In this document: piece after piece, positions 34,364 to 44,422 of the stretch | Layout: the number at the start of each line of letters is the position of its first letter | Position numbering within the stretch: position 1 is the stretch's first letter | Assembly: GCA_017531225.1 (NCBI GenBank) | Contig: JAFXLL010000010.1 | Span: 523,813-587,812, forward strand | Length of the DNA stretch: 64,000 bases | Direction: 5' to 3' | Source of the DNA: Bacteroidales bacterium | Lineage (GTDB): Bacteria; Bacteroidota; Bacteroidia; Bacteroidales; F082 | Made by a program: the position numbers and the translations under genes | The notes under the pieces: generated by a model | Seen by the model: the letters and a program-made list of their open reading frames with translations, nothing else | Database searches by the model: none | Told to the model about the DNA's origin: nothing

Positions 34364-36140
34364 CAGTCCTCGCAATCTTTTCGATATTCAAACTTCTTGC
34401 CGAAGCATCGATGATGTCTTTATAGATGCCACCTTTCTTGTATATGGTGTCGGGGTCACCGTCTTCTTCAACGCGACCTTGCTGTAAGGCATAGATATAG
34501 TCGGCATCAATGATCTGCGAGATGCTATGCGAGATGATGATGACGGTGCGGTCTTTCTTGATGGCATCGATGCTGTTCTTGATTTGCTCAGTCGCGATAG
34601 CATCAAGGCTAGCCGTTGGCTCGTCAAGGAAGATGATGGGCGGGTTCTTGAGGAACATGCGTGCGATGGCAACACGTTGCTGTTGACCACCTGAAAGGTC
34701 GGCGGCATTGTTGTTGAATTGCTTCGGCAACTCCATGACCTGGTCGTAGAGATGCGACTTCTTGGCGGCCTCCACCACGTCTTCGTGCGTAGCCTTGGGA
34801 TTGCCGTAAAGGATATTCTCCTCGATGGTGCCATCGAAGATGTGGTTCTTTTGCAGCACGAGACCGATGTTCTCACGAAGGTATTGCGTGTCGTATTCGC
34901 GCAAATCCACACCATCCAAGAAAATCTGGCCCACTTGAGGCTCATAGAACTTGTCCAATAGGTTGACGATGGTACTCTTACCCGCACCGGAGAGTCCGAC
35001 CAAGGCGGTAATCTTGCCCGGGTCGATGGTCATATTCACATCGAAAAGGGCTTGGTTGCCATTGGGATAGGTGAAGTCGACATGCTTGATTTCGAACTTG
35101 CCGTGAATCTTCTCGGGACGGTAGCTGCCCGAAGGCTCGATTTCTTTCTCGGAGTTGAGGATGCCGAAAAAGCCCTCAGCATAGATTAAGGCGTCGTTCA
35201 CGTCATCGAAGATGCGCTGCAACTGCGTGATGGGGGCTATGACATTGCTGAACAGCATCACATGGTACATGATCTTACCGATGGTCATTCCGGGATAGCC
35301 TTTCAACACGAGGTAGGCAGTGAGGATGATGACTAACACAGTACCAACCTGTCTCACAAAGCTCTTCACACCGTTGTAATAGAAGGCCACACGACGGGTT
35401 TTCATTTGGTTTTCAGTCACTTGATTCTGAATATCGAGCTGCTTCTGAGCCTCAATCTGCTCTCGGTTGAAACTCTTGATGACATTGATGGAGTCGATGA
35501 TGTTCTTGATGCCCTGACTCTTGGTCTCGAGGTGGGTACGCATCTCACGGCGCCAGCCTTTGAGGCGCTTGGCCTGGCGGTAGGTGATCCAAAAATAGAT
35601 GGGAACGATGCCCAAAGCCACTAGGCCGACATACACATTGGCAGCAAACATCAGTATCAAAGCCAGCAATGCGCTCGTGAACAAAGGCAAAAGGTCGATG
35701 AAGAAGTTCTGCACTGTGCGCGACAGGCTGCTCACACCTTGGTCGATACGGGCCTGGAGTTTGCCCGTGGCATTGTCGCCCGAGTTGAAAAAGGCCATCT
35801 TGAAGGTCAGCACCTTCTCGATGACGCTTTGGGCTAGGTCGCGGCTGACGAAGATGCGCATCCGCTCGCCGTAGTAGTTTTGGGCAAAGGTGATGAGGGC
35901 CGAAAGGATTTCCTTGCCCAACAGCACGATGGTGATGATGGTCATGATGCGGGCGGCCTGGCTCCAGTTGAAGTCAGTGCCGATGAGCGAATTGATGGCG
36001 TCGACGGTCCTGTCCAAGACGATGGCGTTGACCTGGGCCATCAGAGAGCCGACAAGGGTTAGTATTAAAGTGATGAATACCAGCCATTTGTATGGCTTTA
36101 CAAAGGGTCGGATGTTCTTGAAGAGTTGGAAGAGATTCAT
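34353..36140 (-). CDS. ABC transporter, fused permease-ATPase (MsbA/half-exporter type, 595 aa)
   Basis: The start [19 protein letters not shown] at 36140 is 14 nt after the U32 gene stop. Residues 1-320 are a six-helix ABC type 1 exporter domain ([43 protein letters not shown]). The nucleotide-binding domain has Walker [11 protein letters not shown]-loop [13 protein letters not shown], signature [13 protein letters not shown], Walker [13 protein letters not shown] and H-loop VIIISHSIS. It is a homodimeric exporter by form; the cargo (lipid, peptide or drug) cannot be read from sequence. It is likely co-transcribed with the U32 gene. Confidence 0.92.
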   Translation of the reverse strand: MNLFQLFKNIRPFVKPYKWLVFITLILTLVGSLMAQVNAIVLDRTVDAINSLIGTDFNWSQAARIMTIITIVLLGKEILSALITFAQNYYGERMRIFVSRDLAQSVIEKVLTFKMAFFNSGDNATGKLQARIDQGVSSLSRTVQNFFIDLLPLFTSALLALILMFAANVYVGLVALGIVPIYFWITYRQAKRLKGWRREMRTHLETKSQGIKNIIDSINVIKSFNREQIEAQKQLDIQNQVTENQMKTRRVAFYYNGVKSFVRQVGTVLVIILTAYLVLKGYPGMTIGKIMYHVMLFSNVIAPITQLQRIFDDVNDALIYAEGFFGILNSEKEIEPSGSYRPEKIHGKFEIKHVDFTYPNGNQALFDVNMTIDPGKITALVGLSGAGKSTIVNLLDKFYEPQVGQIFLDGVDLREYDTQYLRENIGLVLQKNHIFDGTIEENILYGNPKATHEDVVEAAKKSHLYDQVMELPKQFNNNAADLSGGQQQRVAIARMFLKNPPIIFLDEPTASLDAIATEQIKNSIDAIKKDRTVIIISHSISQIIDADYIYALQQGRVEEDGDPDTIYKKGGIYKDIIDASARSLNIEKIARTVTS

Positions 36141-36154
36141 AGTATTTTTATTGT

Positions 36155-37897
36155 TTAATTGTTTTCGGAGAGAACGTACATCAAGCAATTGCGACAGTCG
36201 AACTCGAGTCGGAAGACATTGGAACCATTACGGATCCATAAAGGTGTTGCCTTTTGTCCCGTTTCCTTGCTGCACATGCCATTGGCAAAACGTATGCAAT
36301 GGTGGCAGGTCATGAGGCGTTCAGGAATGGCGTCAGGGTCGATGGTTGTTGTTGAGACTTTCCCTGAAACGACTCTATGCATGCGGTTATTCCGATGGTT
36401 TTCTATCAATTCAGACATCATTTTTTCCACCAGATTCCGTTTCATCTCGCCAATGACGGAGGCAGGGATCAAACGAGGTTCAGCGAATTGCAATTCCAGA
36501 TTGATCGGGTTGAACACCGTGTCGCCCCATTGTAGGGCCTTTTTGCGGATGTTTTCGGTGGCTTTCTCAGGGTTGTTGGCAGTGATTTTGTCAATTGAGA
36601 ATTGAGAATTGAGAATTGATAATTCGGGTTGGGAGATGTGTTGGGCGGATAGTTCATAGCCGGTTTCTGTCTCGGCCAAGGTTAGATTAATGTCGATTTT
36701 TCGGTTGCCATTGGAGGCATCCACCTGTTTTTGCCATTCAATGTCGTAATTGCGATAGATCTTTGTGCCACGTTGGGCGCCATGGGGGCGGTTGCACGAT
36801 ACTGTTTGGCCATTCACCACATCGGCCCGCAAACCTTGCAGTTCGTTGTTTTCATTCAAGAAACAAAGGCCGTCACCGTTGTGCAAAGTCTTGCCGGTTT
36901 CGATTTCCATGCGGAGAGGATTGCACCAACGTACTACTCCGATGTATTCGCCCATCGATTTCGGGGTAAAAGGGGCGTCGATACCTTCTTGCCTGCCATG
37001 GATGAAGAAATCGGTGAAACCACGGTTGAAGGATTTCTCGGGGTTGACCTCGAAGCTATAACTGCAATGCCCTAGCGAAGCCTGTCGGAGATCGTGGCGA
37101 CGACTGAAGATAGCATCAAGTTTCTGCCGATAGTATGCCGTCACGTTCTTCACATAGTCAGCATCTTTCATGCGGCCTTCAATCTTGAAGCTTGTGATGC
37201 CAGCATCAATGAGTTCCTCCAGATGAGCACTGTTGTTGAGGTCCTTCAAACAGAGCAGATGACGGTTCTTGAAGAGTTCCTTGCCGTTGGCATCTAGCAA
37301 ATCCCAAGGCAAGCGGCAGGGCTGAGCGCAGGCACCGCGATTGGCGCTACGGTTGCCAATGTACTGGCTTAGATAGCATTGCCCACTATGACTAACGCAA
37401 AGTGCGCCATGAATGAAGAACTCCAAAGGCACAGAAGTTTTCTCTCGGATTTCTTGTATTTGTTTTATGCTGAGCTCACGACCTAGGACCACTTGACTGA
37501 AGCCTAATTGTTCCAGCATTTGCACTTTCTCCACTGTCAGGTTGTCGCATTGTGTGCTGGCATGAAGTGGAATGGGAGGTAAATCAAGCTGGAGCAGTTG
37601 CATGTCCTGGACAATCAACGCATCGACGCCAACATTCCAGCAATCATACGCCATCTTGCGGGCACGTTCCAATTCATTATCATACAGCAAGGTATTCAAC
37701 GTCACGTAGACTTTGGCGTCAAACAAGGCCGCATGGCGGCACAGGCGTTCGATATCCTCCATATTGTTGGACGCCTTTTCGCGAGCGCCAAAGTCGGGGC
37801 CACCGATATAGACGGCATCCGCCCCATGGTTGATGGCAGCCATGCCTACTTCGCAATCCTTGGCGGGAGAGAGAAGCTCGATTCTTGTTGTTTTCAT
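36155..37897 (-). CDS. Peptidase U32 family protein (TrhP/RlhA-like, 580 aa)
   Basis: The N-terminal U32 domain reads IELLSPAKDCEVGMAAINHGADAVYIGG, FDAKVYVTLNTLLYDNEL, LQLDLPPIPLHASTQC and VVLGRELSIKQIQEI. The family cysteine motif follows (HGALCVSHSGQCYLSQ, then GNRSANRGACAQPCR), and after it CLKDLNNSAHLEELIDAGITSFKIEGRMK. U32 proteins of this length act in tRNA or 23S rRNA C5 hydroxylation (TrhP, RlhA) rather than proteolysis in the studied cases; which applies here is open. The C-terminal part has a Cys cluster (CHHCIRFANGMC, CRNCLMY), possibly metal-binding. An insert near residues 426-435 (SILNSQFSI) is encoded by a heptamer tandem repeat. Confidence 0.88.
   Translation of the reverse strand: MKTTRIELLSPAKDCEVGMAAINHGADAVYIGGPDFGAREKASNNMEDIERLCRHAALFDAKVYVTLNTLLYDNELERARKMAYDCWNVGVDALIVQDMQLLQLDLPPIPLHASTQCDNLTVEKVQMLEQLGFSQVVLGRELSIKQIQEIREKTSVPLEFFIHGALCVSHSGQCYLSQYIGNRSANRGACAQPCRLPWDLLDANGKELFKNRHLLCLKDLNNSAHLEELIDAGITSFKIEGRMKDADYVKNVTAYYRQKLDAIFSRRHDLRQASLGHCSYSFEVNPEKSFNRGFTDFFIHGRQEGIDAPFTPKSMGEYIGVVRWCNPLRMEIETGKTLHNGDGLCFLNENNELQGLRADVVNGQTVSCNRPHGAQRGTKIYRNYDIEWQKQVDASNGNRKIDINLTLAETETGYELSAQHISQPELSILNSQFSIDKITANNPEKATENIRKKALQWGDTVFNPINLELQFAEPRLIPASVIGEMKRNLVEKMMSELIENHRNNRMHRVVSGKVSTTTIDPDAIPERLMTCHHCIRFANGMCSKETGQKATPLWIRNGSNVFRLEFDCRNCLMYVLSENN
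36593..36619. repeat. Heptanucleotide tandem repeat inside the U32 gene (AATTGAG, nearly 4 copies)
   Basis: AATTGAG occurs at 36593, 36600 and 36607, with a fourth copy from 36614 missing only the last base. It encodes part of SILNSQFSI in a linker. Because 7 is not a multiple of 3, gain or loss of one unit would shift the frame of the C-terminal third of the protein. Confidence 0.85.
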
Positions 37898-37901
37898 GGC
37901 G

Positions 37902-37948
37902 CAAAAATACGTTTTTCAGTTCGAAATAGGATTTTTTTCATAATTTTG
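37902..37948. promoter_or_regulatory. Divergent promoters of the U32/ABC operon and the O-acetylation cluster
   Basis: Minus-strand TATTTTTG is at 37902-37909, 5 nt before the U32 ATG, so that transcript would be nearly leaderless. Plus-strand TAATTTTG is at 37941-37948, 14 nt before the first AlgJ-like ATG. Both lie in a gap of only 65 nt. No good TTG boxes were seen. Confidence 0.5.
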
Positions 37949-37962
37949 CGCGTTTTGTATTT

Positions 37963-39558
37963 ATGAAAACACAAATAAAAACAATATTGTTTGCACTGAC
38001 GGGGGTACTGCTTTTTGCTTCTATGCTTCGAAACTGTTTCAACTTGCCTAGATTCAGGGGGTTGAAAGGAGTGGTTGTGGAACAGGCCAAGCCTCAACTC
38101 AACTTTAAGAGTTACAGTAATGGCAGTTTCCAAACCCAGACCGAGCAGTATCTCAAGCAGCATTTTGGTTACCGCGAGCCACTGATTCGACTCCATAATC
38201 AATATCTTTGGGATTTTTATGGTAAAACGCCTGTTTCTGAGGGACAAATCGTATTTGGGAAAGACGGCTGGATCTATGAGCCATGGGTGGTGAGAGACTA
38301 TTATCAAACCCTCTTTTTCACCCATGCCGATAATGCCGAGGAAATGACCCGGCTGTTGAAAGGAGAAGCCAAACGCTTGTACCAGTTGCAACATATCTTA
38401 GAGCCTTATGGTAAATATCTCTTTGTGTGCATGCCCCCTTCAAAGGATATGATCTATCCGGAATACCTTCCTGAAAACCATGACACAAGGCATGAAGGAG
38501 AAGAAAAAATGTCTGCTCGCTTTTTTGTCAAGGATGAATATGCCCGATTGGGTGTAAACTTTCTGGATTTGGGGCAAGATTTCCTGTTGATGAAGGACAC
38601 TGCCGACTTTATGTTGTTCCCGACAACCGGAACACACTGGTCGAGATACGCCTCACTGTTTGCCGCCGACACTCTTATCCGTTACATGGAATATTTGGGT
38701 GACATCAATATGAGGAATCTGGTTATTGGACCTCGGACTTTAGCAGATGCCGAAGATCAGGATAAAGACCTTGAGAATCTCCTCAACTTGATCAGGGCAC
38801 TCCCTCGACCACAATATTACTATGCAACGGCGACTACCGACAATGATAGCACAGCCGTGAAGCCCAAAATGATCACCATCGGCGACTCGTTCTGGTGGAA
38901 CATTGTCCAGCAACTGCCGATGAAGGAAATCTTTTCGGCTTTCCCCTATTGGTACTACAATAGCACCATCTATTACGATAAAAACCACCATTCGGTGGAT
39001 GAGGTCGACCTTGTAGACGAAATACTGTCCACGGATTTCTTCAATCTGTTCTACAGCTCGACGCAGCTCTACAGAATGAACAACGACTTCACGAAGAAGG
39101 CCTTGATAGCCCTTTGCTACGATCCTGAAGAAATCGAATCCATCAACGATGACATTGAGCAGAGCATCCGTTGCGACTCGAAATGGATGGAAAGACTGGA
39201 GGAAAGGGCCTCAACGCAGGGAAAAACCATCGACGAAGTCGTCAGCAACGAGAGGAAATGGCTTGTCAACAAGTTCCCGGAAAAGTATTTCCCCGCACTG
39301 AAAGACAGCATTCCCACCAAACGTGCTAAGCGCGTAGAAGCTTATTATACACTAGACTCCTTGTCTTTCATCGAGCAAGAGATTGAAAAAGTCATCCTTG
39401 AACTCAAAGCCAGCGAGCAAAAGATGGTCTCCATACGCGAAAAGGCGACTAAACATAACAAAACCATTGATAAGGCGCTTCGCGATGACGCACATTGGGT
39501 CGTCAACAACAAAATCCAGCGGGGTGTCTTGAAATGGCATGGAACAACAAAACATTAA
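37963..39558 (+). CDS. AlgJ/AlgX-like SGNH O-acetyltransferase protein, J1 (531 aa)
   Basis: An N-terminal membrane anchor (TILFALTGVLLFASMLRNC) precedes an AlgJ/AlgX-type domain. This begins LKGVVVEQAKPQLNFKSYSNGSFQTQTEQYL, GYREPLIRLHNQYLW and FGKDGWIY. The block expected to be DxHW reads G223-T-H225-W, and the serine block is G307-D-S309-F. Proteins of this family move acetyl groups from an MBOAT partner to a polysaccharide in the periplasm. Two C-terminal helical repeats follow, the second ending in the pattern IREKA...KT.(D/E)KALRDDAHWVVN.KIQ.G. It is the first gene of a six-gene series and pairs with the MBOAT gene 18 nt downstream. It is most similar to J3. Confidence 0.85.
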   Translation: MKTQIKTILFALTGVLLFASMLRNCFNLPRFRGLKGVVVEQAKPQLNFKSYSNGSFQTQTEQYLKQHFGYREPLIRLHNQYLWDFYGKTPVSEGQIVFGKDGWIYEPWVVRDYYQTLFFTHADNAEEMTRLLKGEAKRLYQLQHILEPYGKYLFVCMPPSKDMIYPEYLPENHDTRHEGEEKMSARFFVKDEYARLGVNFLDLGQDFLLMKDTADFMLFPTTGTHWSRYASLFAADTLIRYMEYLGDINMRNLVIGPRTLADAEDQDKDLENLLNLIRALPRPQYYYATATTDNDSTAVKPKMITIGDSFWWNIVQQLPMKEIFSAFPYWYYNSTIYYDKNHHSVDEVDLVDEILSTDFFNLFYSSTQLYRMNNDFTKKALIALCYDPEEIESINDDIEQSIRCDSKWMERLEERASTQGKTIDEVVSNERKWLVNKFPEKYFPALKDSIPTKRAKRVEAYYTLDSLSFIEQEIEKVILELKASEQKMVSIREKATKHNKTIDKALRDDAHWVVNNKIQRGVLKWHGTTKH

Positions 39559-39576
39559 TCAAAGAAACAAACAACC

Positions 39577-41043
39577 ATGGTATTCAGTAGTAACGTCTTC
39601 CTCCTATACTTCATGCCAGCCTTCTTCTTGGTCTATTTCCTCACACCGAGGAAAGCCAGAAACTATGTGCTCTTGCTGGCATCGCTCGTCTTCTACGCCT
39701 GGGGCGCGCCGGAGTTTATCATCCAGCTCGTCGCCTCAACCGTGGCCAACTTCTACCTGGTCCAATGGATGTGTAAGACCGAGAAAAAAGGACTGAAAAA
39801 GCTGCTTTGCGGCATTTCCATTATCATCCCTATCGGGTTGCTTCTGTTTTACAAGTACGGCAACTTCACGATGGAAAACCTTAACGCCATTATAGGCCTT
39901 ACGGGACATGCCCCGCTCACATGGAAACGTATCATGCTACCCATCGGCATTTCTTTCTTCTCGTTCCAAAGCGTCACATACACCTTGGACACTTACCGTG
40001 GCGTCAATAAGCCGATGGAAAAACTTACCGATTTTGTGTTGTACATCATCATGTTCCCACAGCTGATTGCCGGTCCGATCATCCGTTATTGCGACGTGGC
40101 CGACCAAATCCGCAGCCGCGAGTCGACCATGGACGACCGCTTACAGGGCTTCTACCGCTTCGTCATCGGCTTGTGCAAGAAAATCCTTATCGCCGACGTG
40201 ATAGGTGCCCAAGTGGATGCTATACTGGGTCCTGCCAATTACTCCCTTCTGGACGCGGGACAAATCTCGGACATCTTCTCACGTGTGGCCAACCTTGACA
40301 GCACCACGGCTTGGATTGTGTCGTTGGCATATACCTTCCAGATTTATTTCGACTTTGCGGGTTACAGCGACATGGCCATCGGCTTGGGTCGCATCATGGG
40401 TTTCAGATTTCCCGAGAACTTCGACAATCCATATACCTCACGCTCCATTACTGAGTTCTGGCGTCGTTGGCACATGACGTTAGGAGCGTTCATCATGAAC
40501 TATCTCTACATCCCATTAGGTGGTAATCGTAAGGGTAAGGCTCGCATGTATCTTAATCTATGGATTTGTTTTCTGCTTTCGGGATTGTGGCACGGCGCCT
40601 CATGGAACTTCGTCGTTTGGGGTGCTCTTCACGGTCTCCTCATATGTGCCGACAAACTCTTCCTCGGAAAAGTGATGAAGAAAATCGGCATGGTGCCGAG
40701 TGTTATCCTCACTTTCCTCACGGTCAACATCATCTGGGTGTTCTTCCGTGTCGAGGACTTTGGCTTGGCCTGGATGCTTATCAAGCGCATGTTCGCCTTC
40801 GATTTTACCCTGCTGCCTTTCAGCGGCAATGCACAACTCTACGTCACCATGATTATAGCCGCCTTCTTCTCCTTCTTCACATTGTCGAAGTTTGGGCAAA
40901 AGGTCCAGAAAAAGGTCTTTTTCACAGATTTCACCAATGGCCAGCACATTGCAGTATGGATTATCGCTGCATTTGCTTTCGTGTTTTGTGTAGCAGCCCT
41001 GAACGCCTCCAACTTCAGCCCCTTCATTTATTTTAGGTTTTGA
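39577..41043 (+). CDS. MBOAT-family O-acyltransferase, I1 (AlgI/PatA-like, 488 aa)
   Basis: This is a multi-pass membrane acyltransferase that carries acetyl groups across the inner membrane for the AlgJ-like partners. Hallmarks are MVFSSNVFLLYFMPAFFLVYFL, the LLLASLVFYAWGAPEFI block, LPIGISFFSFQSVTYTLD, FPQLIAGPIIRY, the FDFAGYSDMAIGLGRIMGF block, EFWRRWHMTLG, and the catalytic-His motif SGLWHGASW (His339). The C-terminus reads NASNFSPFIYFRF. It lies between J1 and J2 (3 nt gap to J2). It is strongly similar along its length to I2 at 44409. The acceptor polymer (exopolysaccharide, peptidoglycan or LPS glycan) cannot be told from sequence. Confidence 0.92.
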   Translation: MVFSSNVFLLYFMPAFFLVYFLTPRKARNYVLLLASLVFYAWGAPEFIIQLVASTVANFYLVQWMCKTEKKGLKKLLCGISIIIPIGLLLFYKYGNFTMENLNAIIGLTGHAPLTWKRIMLPIGISFFSFQSVTYTLDTYRGVNKPMEKLTDFVLYIIMFPQLIAGPIIRYCDVADQIRSRESTMDDRLQGFYRFVIGLCKKILIADVIGAQVDAILGPANYSLLDAGQISDIFSRVANLDSTTAWIVSLAYTFQIYFDFAGYSDMAIGLGRIMGFRFPENFDNPYTSRSITEFWRRWHMTLGAFIMNYLYIPLGGNRKGKARMYLNLWICFLLSGLWHGASWNFVVWGALHGLLICADKLFLGKVMKKIGMVPSVILTFLTVNIIWVFFRVEDFGLAWMLIKRMFAFDFTLLPFSGNAQLYVTMIIAAFFSFFTLSKFGQKVQKKVFFTDFTNGQHIAVWIIAAFAFVFCVAALNASNFSPFIYFRF

Positions 41044-41046
41044 GCT

Positions 41047-42783
41047 ATGAAAAAGAACAACATAACGAAAACATTATTGTTTGGGTTGACAATGCTTTTG
41101 TTGGTCTCTTTCACCATTCAACAGCATTTTCGTTTTTTTTCCTTTGCTCCGTTGAACGGGGTGTTTGTGCCAACCCCACAACCCCAGCTAACCTATGAAT
41201 CGTATCGTTCTACAGAATATCAATCACAAACCGAAAGCCATATCCGAGAAAGCTTTGGATTTCGAGAGCCTCTCATCAGATTCTTCGACCAGTTTTTGTA
41301 TGATTTCTTCCACACCACCTATAACGAAGAAGTCGTCGTCGGCAAAGACCATTGGTTCTATTTCAAACAGCATGTCAACGAATACTATGGTACAGAAATG
41401 TACCGTTGGTATGGTTCTAGCGAGGAAGCTTGCGCCGATTTCGATCGCGAGGCCAGACTGATGTGGAAACTTCGTGGCGTGTTGAAAGAGTACGGCATCG
41501 AGTTTCTCATGTTTATGGCGCCTGATAAAGGCTTCCTTTATCCCGAACACATGCCCTACCGTAAACACGATACCACCACCGTCAATGCTCGCGAATACTA
41601 CTCCGCCAAGTTCGATGATTATGGCTTCCCCTACATTGAGATGACGAAATGGTTTATTGAATTGAAAAAAGCCGACACACTGCCATATTCCCTGTTTTCA
41701 CAATCAGGCGCCCATTGGGGTTTTTCAGCAGCCTTGGCAACCGACTCCTTGCTCCGTTTCATGGAAAACCTGAAAGGCGAGCAGTTGCCCAGACTGCATT
41801 TCGGACCTTTGCGTGAAAGCTCGGAAGCAACCCTTAAAGGTGATCACGACTTGGAAAACACTGTCAATTTGATGCGGCCGGTGCCCCACGATTATGACAG
41901 GCTCTATGATGCTGAGGTGACTGTTGTGACCGACCCCACCACAATAAAGCCTAATGTGTTGTTCGTCGGGAACTCCTTTCTGCGACGAATGCATTACTAC
42001 GTGCCTTTCGACGATGTGTTTTCCTATTCCGAGTATTGGTACTACAATTCAACGGCGTACTATGGCAAAAAATACAGTAAAAATGCCAATGTGTTTAGTT
42101 TGGACATTCTACAAAAAATATTGGACGCGGATTATGTGGTTTGGTTTACCGATGGTAACCAGATGTATAAGACAAGCTATATGTTTGTTGAAACCGCTTT
42201 ACTCAATCTCTGTATTGACGACGACCTAGTACAAGAAACTCGAGATTACATCTTGGATAGCCTGGACAGAGATAGTCTGACCTTGTTGAATACCGCCAAT
42301 ATGAATGAGAAAGAACGAGGCAGTTTGTTATGGAGTCAAGCTGACAAGCTTCTTAAAAAGAACTTAGAGTATTACTTCCCAGATCTTGCGGGCAACAGCA
42401 TTCCTGTTGTCAGAAACTCCAGAGTCACTGAGGCTCTTGTGATAAAGAGAATCAAAAAAGACCCAAAATGGATGATGGCATTATGCTGTCAGTCAATCAT
42501 ACAGGATCTCCCATTAGACGATATTTTAAAAATCGAGGCAAAAAACATTTTGTGTAATGGTCTTTTGATGCGTGACATGAAAGAATCTATTTCGCGTGAA
42601 GTATATATAGAATACCTTGTGCGTGAAATGATAGAGGAAATTAGTGGTAAACCAGAGCTGTTGGAAAAAATTAATAAAAAAGCTTTGGAAAACGGTAAGT
42701 CATTTGAAGATCAACTTCGTGGCGATGCGCGTTGGTTGATAAATGAACAGATTAAGAAAGGGACTATTGTATTGGAAGAATGA
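41047..42783 (+). CDS. AlgJ/AlgX-like SGNH O-acetyltransferase protein, J2 (578 aa)
   Basis: Membrane anchor TLLFGLTMLLLVSFTIQ. The AlgJ-like domain reads LNGVFVPTPQPQLTYESYRS, GFREPLIRFFDQFLY and VVGKDHWFYFK. The expected DxHW block is G221-A-H223-W and the serine block is G308-N-S310-F (GNSF, not GDSF). Then come EYWYYNSTAYYG and VVWFTDGNQMYK. The C-terminal helical region is about 180 residues long and ends in the common motif (INKKA..NGKSFEDQLRGDARWLINEQIKKG). It pairs with J4, whose GAHW and GNS residues fall at identical positions. It follows I1 by 3 nt. Confidence 0.84.
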   Translation: MKKNNITKTLLFGLTMLLLVSFTIQQHFRFFSFAPLNGVFVPTPQPQLTYESYRSTEYQSQTESHIRESFGFREPLIRFFDQFLYDFFHTTYNEEVVVGKDHWFYFKQHVNEYYGTEMYRWYGSSEEACADFDREARLMWKLRGVLKEYGIEFLMFMAPDKGFLYPEHMPYRKHDTTTVNAREYYSAKFDDYGFPYIEMTKWFIELKKADTLPYSLFSQSGAHWGFSAALATDSLLRFMENLKGEQLPRLHFGPLRESSEATLKGDHDLENTVNLMRPVPHDYDRLYDAEVTVVTDPTTIKPNVLFVGNSFLRRMHYYVPFDDVFSYSEYWYYNSTAYYGKKYSKNANVFSLDILQKILDADYVVWFTDGNQMYKTSYMFVETALLNLCIDDDLVQETRDYILDSLDRDSLTLLNTANMNEKERGSLLWSQADKLLKKNLEYYFPDLAGNSIPVVRNSRVTEALVIKRIKKDPKWMMALCCQSIIQDLPLDDILKIEAKNILCNGLLMRDMKESISREVYIEYLVREMIEEISGKPELLEKINKKALENGKSFEDQLRGDARWLINEQIKKGTIVLEE

Positions 42784-42787
42784 CATC

Positions 42788-44422
42788 ATGAGAAAATTCA
42801 AGATAAAATATGACTGGATACTATTTGCCTTGTTGATGGTCTTTCTCTTTGTACCTATCATTCAAGAGTGGACAGGCATCTTTCCCGTGAAGCCCATGAA
42901 AGGCGTTTTTGTGCCTACCCCGAAACCCGAGTTTTCCTTCGAGACATACAAGACAAATGCATATCAAACTCAAATTGACAAATACACCAGTGAGAACTTC
43001 GGTCTGAGAGAAACCGTCATCAAGCTCTACAACCAGTATCTTTGGGACTTCTTCCACAAAACGCACGTCAGCAAAGAACAAATCGTGTATGGCAAAGACG
43101 GTTGGCTTTACCAGCCTGGAGCGATATCTGACTATTACCAGAAGCAATTCCGGTATTATGCCGCCGACTCTGCGCAGATGGCCTCGATGTTATCAAAAGA
43201 GGCGCACCGCTTATTGCTGCTCCAACAAGTCCTTGAAAGCTACGGCACGCACCTTTTTGTTTGCCTTGTGCCCGCCAAGGACCTGATTTATCCCGAGTTT
43301 CTCCCTGATGACAAAGATACAATCTACGAAGGAGAGCCTAAGATTTCGGCGCGATTCTTCAACGAAGAAGAATTCACACGACTCGGTGTCAACCACTTGA
43401 ATTTGGAGCAATGGTTTCTGCGAATCAAAGACACTGCCAACTTCGCATTGTTCCCAAAAACAGGCATGCACTGGTCGAGATATGCCGCCCTTCAGGCCGC
43501 CGACACGCTTGTCCGCTATATGGAAAACTTAGGCGACATCAACATGAAAAACCTCGTCATCGGCCCCAAGGAACTCGACAATGCCCGCAACCCTGACGAT
43601 AACCTCGAAAGCCTGCTCAATTTGCTACGCCCCATTTCAAAACCCAAATACTATTACGCCGAAGGCACAACAGACGGCGACCCCACAGCCTCTCAACCGA
43701 AAATGATTGTCATCGGCGATTCATTCTGGTGGGTCATAGCCGCCCAAATCCCATTGAAAGAAGTCTTTTCAAGAGTGCCCTACTGGTATTACAACAGCAC
43801 CGTCTATTATGACAACCGCTATCATTCCGTGGATGAGTTGAACCTTGCGGAGGAACTGGTCTCTTCAGATTTCGTCGTCTTGTTTTACTGTGCCACGCAA
43901 CAATACCGCATGAATGACGGCTTCACCCAAAAGGCATTGAAAGCTCTATGCGTTAAGGACAGTGTCGCGGTCATGGACTCGACTGATTTTGTCGAGCGCG
44001 AAATACAACGTAACATCGGAAAAATATTGGCCACGCCCAGCTCGATGGAAAACATACGCGAGAAGGCGGCTCTAAATCACAAGACCGTAGAGAAAGCCGT
44101 GCGCGACGACGCAAAATGGATTGTCAACTACCAAATTCAGGAGGGCATCCTGAAATGGCCTAGTGAAGATAACCACACCTCTATGGACTCGACCACTTTC
44201 ATCGAGCTTGAAATCCAACGCACCATAAAAGCCCTATCGGCGAAACCTGAAGCCATGGAGTCGATACGTGAGAAGGCAGCTAAATACAGCAAGACTGTCG
44301 AAAAAGCCCTTCGCGACGATGCCCATTGGGTGGTCAACTACAAAATCCAACAGGGCACCTTAATATGGCCTGGAACAACAAAAGATATAAACACAAAAAC
44401 AGAAAACCATGGTATTCAGTAG
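42788..44422 (+). CDS. AlgJ/AlgX-like SGNH O-acetyltransferase protein, J3 (544 aa)
   Basis: The start MRKFKIKYDWILFALL at 42788 is 4 nt after the J2 stop; an in-frame ATG at 42743 lies inside J2. Membrane anchor ILFALLMVFLFVPII. The domain resembles J1: MKGVFVPTPKPEFSFETYKT, NQYLWDFFHKTHVS..QIVYGKDGWLYQP, the expected DxHW block as G226-M-H228-W, and serine block G310-D-S312-F. Two C-terminal copies of the helical motif are present (IREKAALNHKTVEKAVRDDA, then IREKAAKYSKTVEKALRDDA). The end overlaps I2 by 14 nt. Alignment with the J1/I1 junction shows the J1 stop codon position is lost here, adding about ten residues (DINTKTENHGIQ). Confidence 0.85.
   Translation: MRKFKIKYDWILFALLMVFLFVPIIQEWTGIFPVKPMKGVFVPTPKPEFSFETYKTNAYQTQIDKYTSENFGLRETVIKLYNQYLWDFFHKTHVSKEQIVYGKDGWLYQPGAISDYYQKQFRYYAADSAQMASMLSKEAHRLLLLQQVLESYGTHLFVCLVPAKDLIYPEFLPDDKDTIYEGEPKISARFFNEEEFTRLGVNHLNLEQWFLRIKDTANFALFPKTGMHWSRYAALQAADTLVRYMENLGDINMKNLVIGPKELDNARNPDDNLESLLNLLRPISKPKYYYAEGTTDGDPTASQPKMIVIGDSFWWVIAAQIPLKEVFSRVPYWYYNSTVYYDNRYHSVDELNLAEELVSSDFVVLFYCATQQYRMNDGFTQKALKALCVKDSVAVMDSTDFVEREIQRNIGKILATPSSMENIREKAALNHKTVEKAVRDDAKWIVNYQIQEGILKWPSEDNHTSMDSTTFIELEIQRTIKALSAKPEAMESIREKAAKYSKTVEKALRDDAHWVVNYKIQQGTLIWPGTTKDINTKTENHGIQ

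Noticed and set aside
36469-36657. Short frames around the AATTGAG repeat as separate genes
   Set aside because: They lie inside the U32 gene, which is continuous through the repeat.
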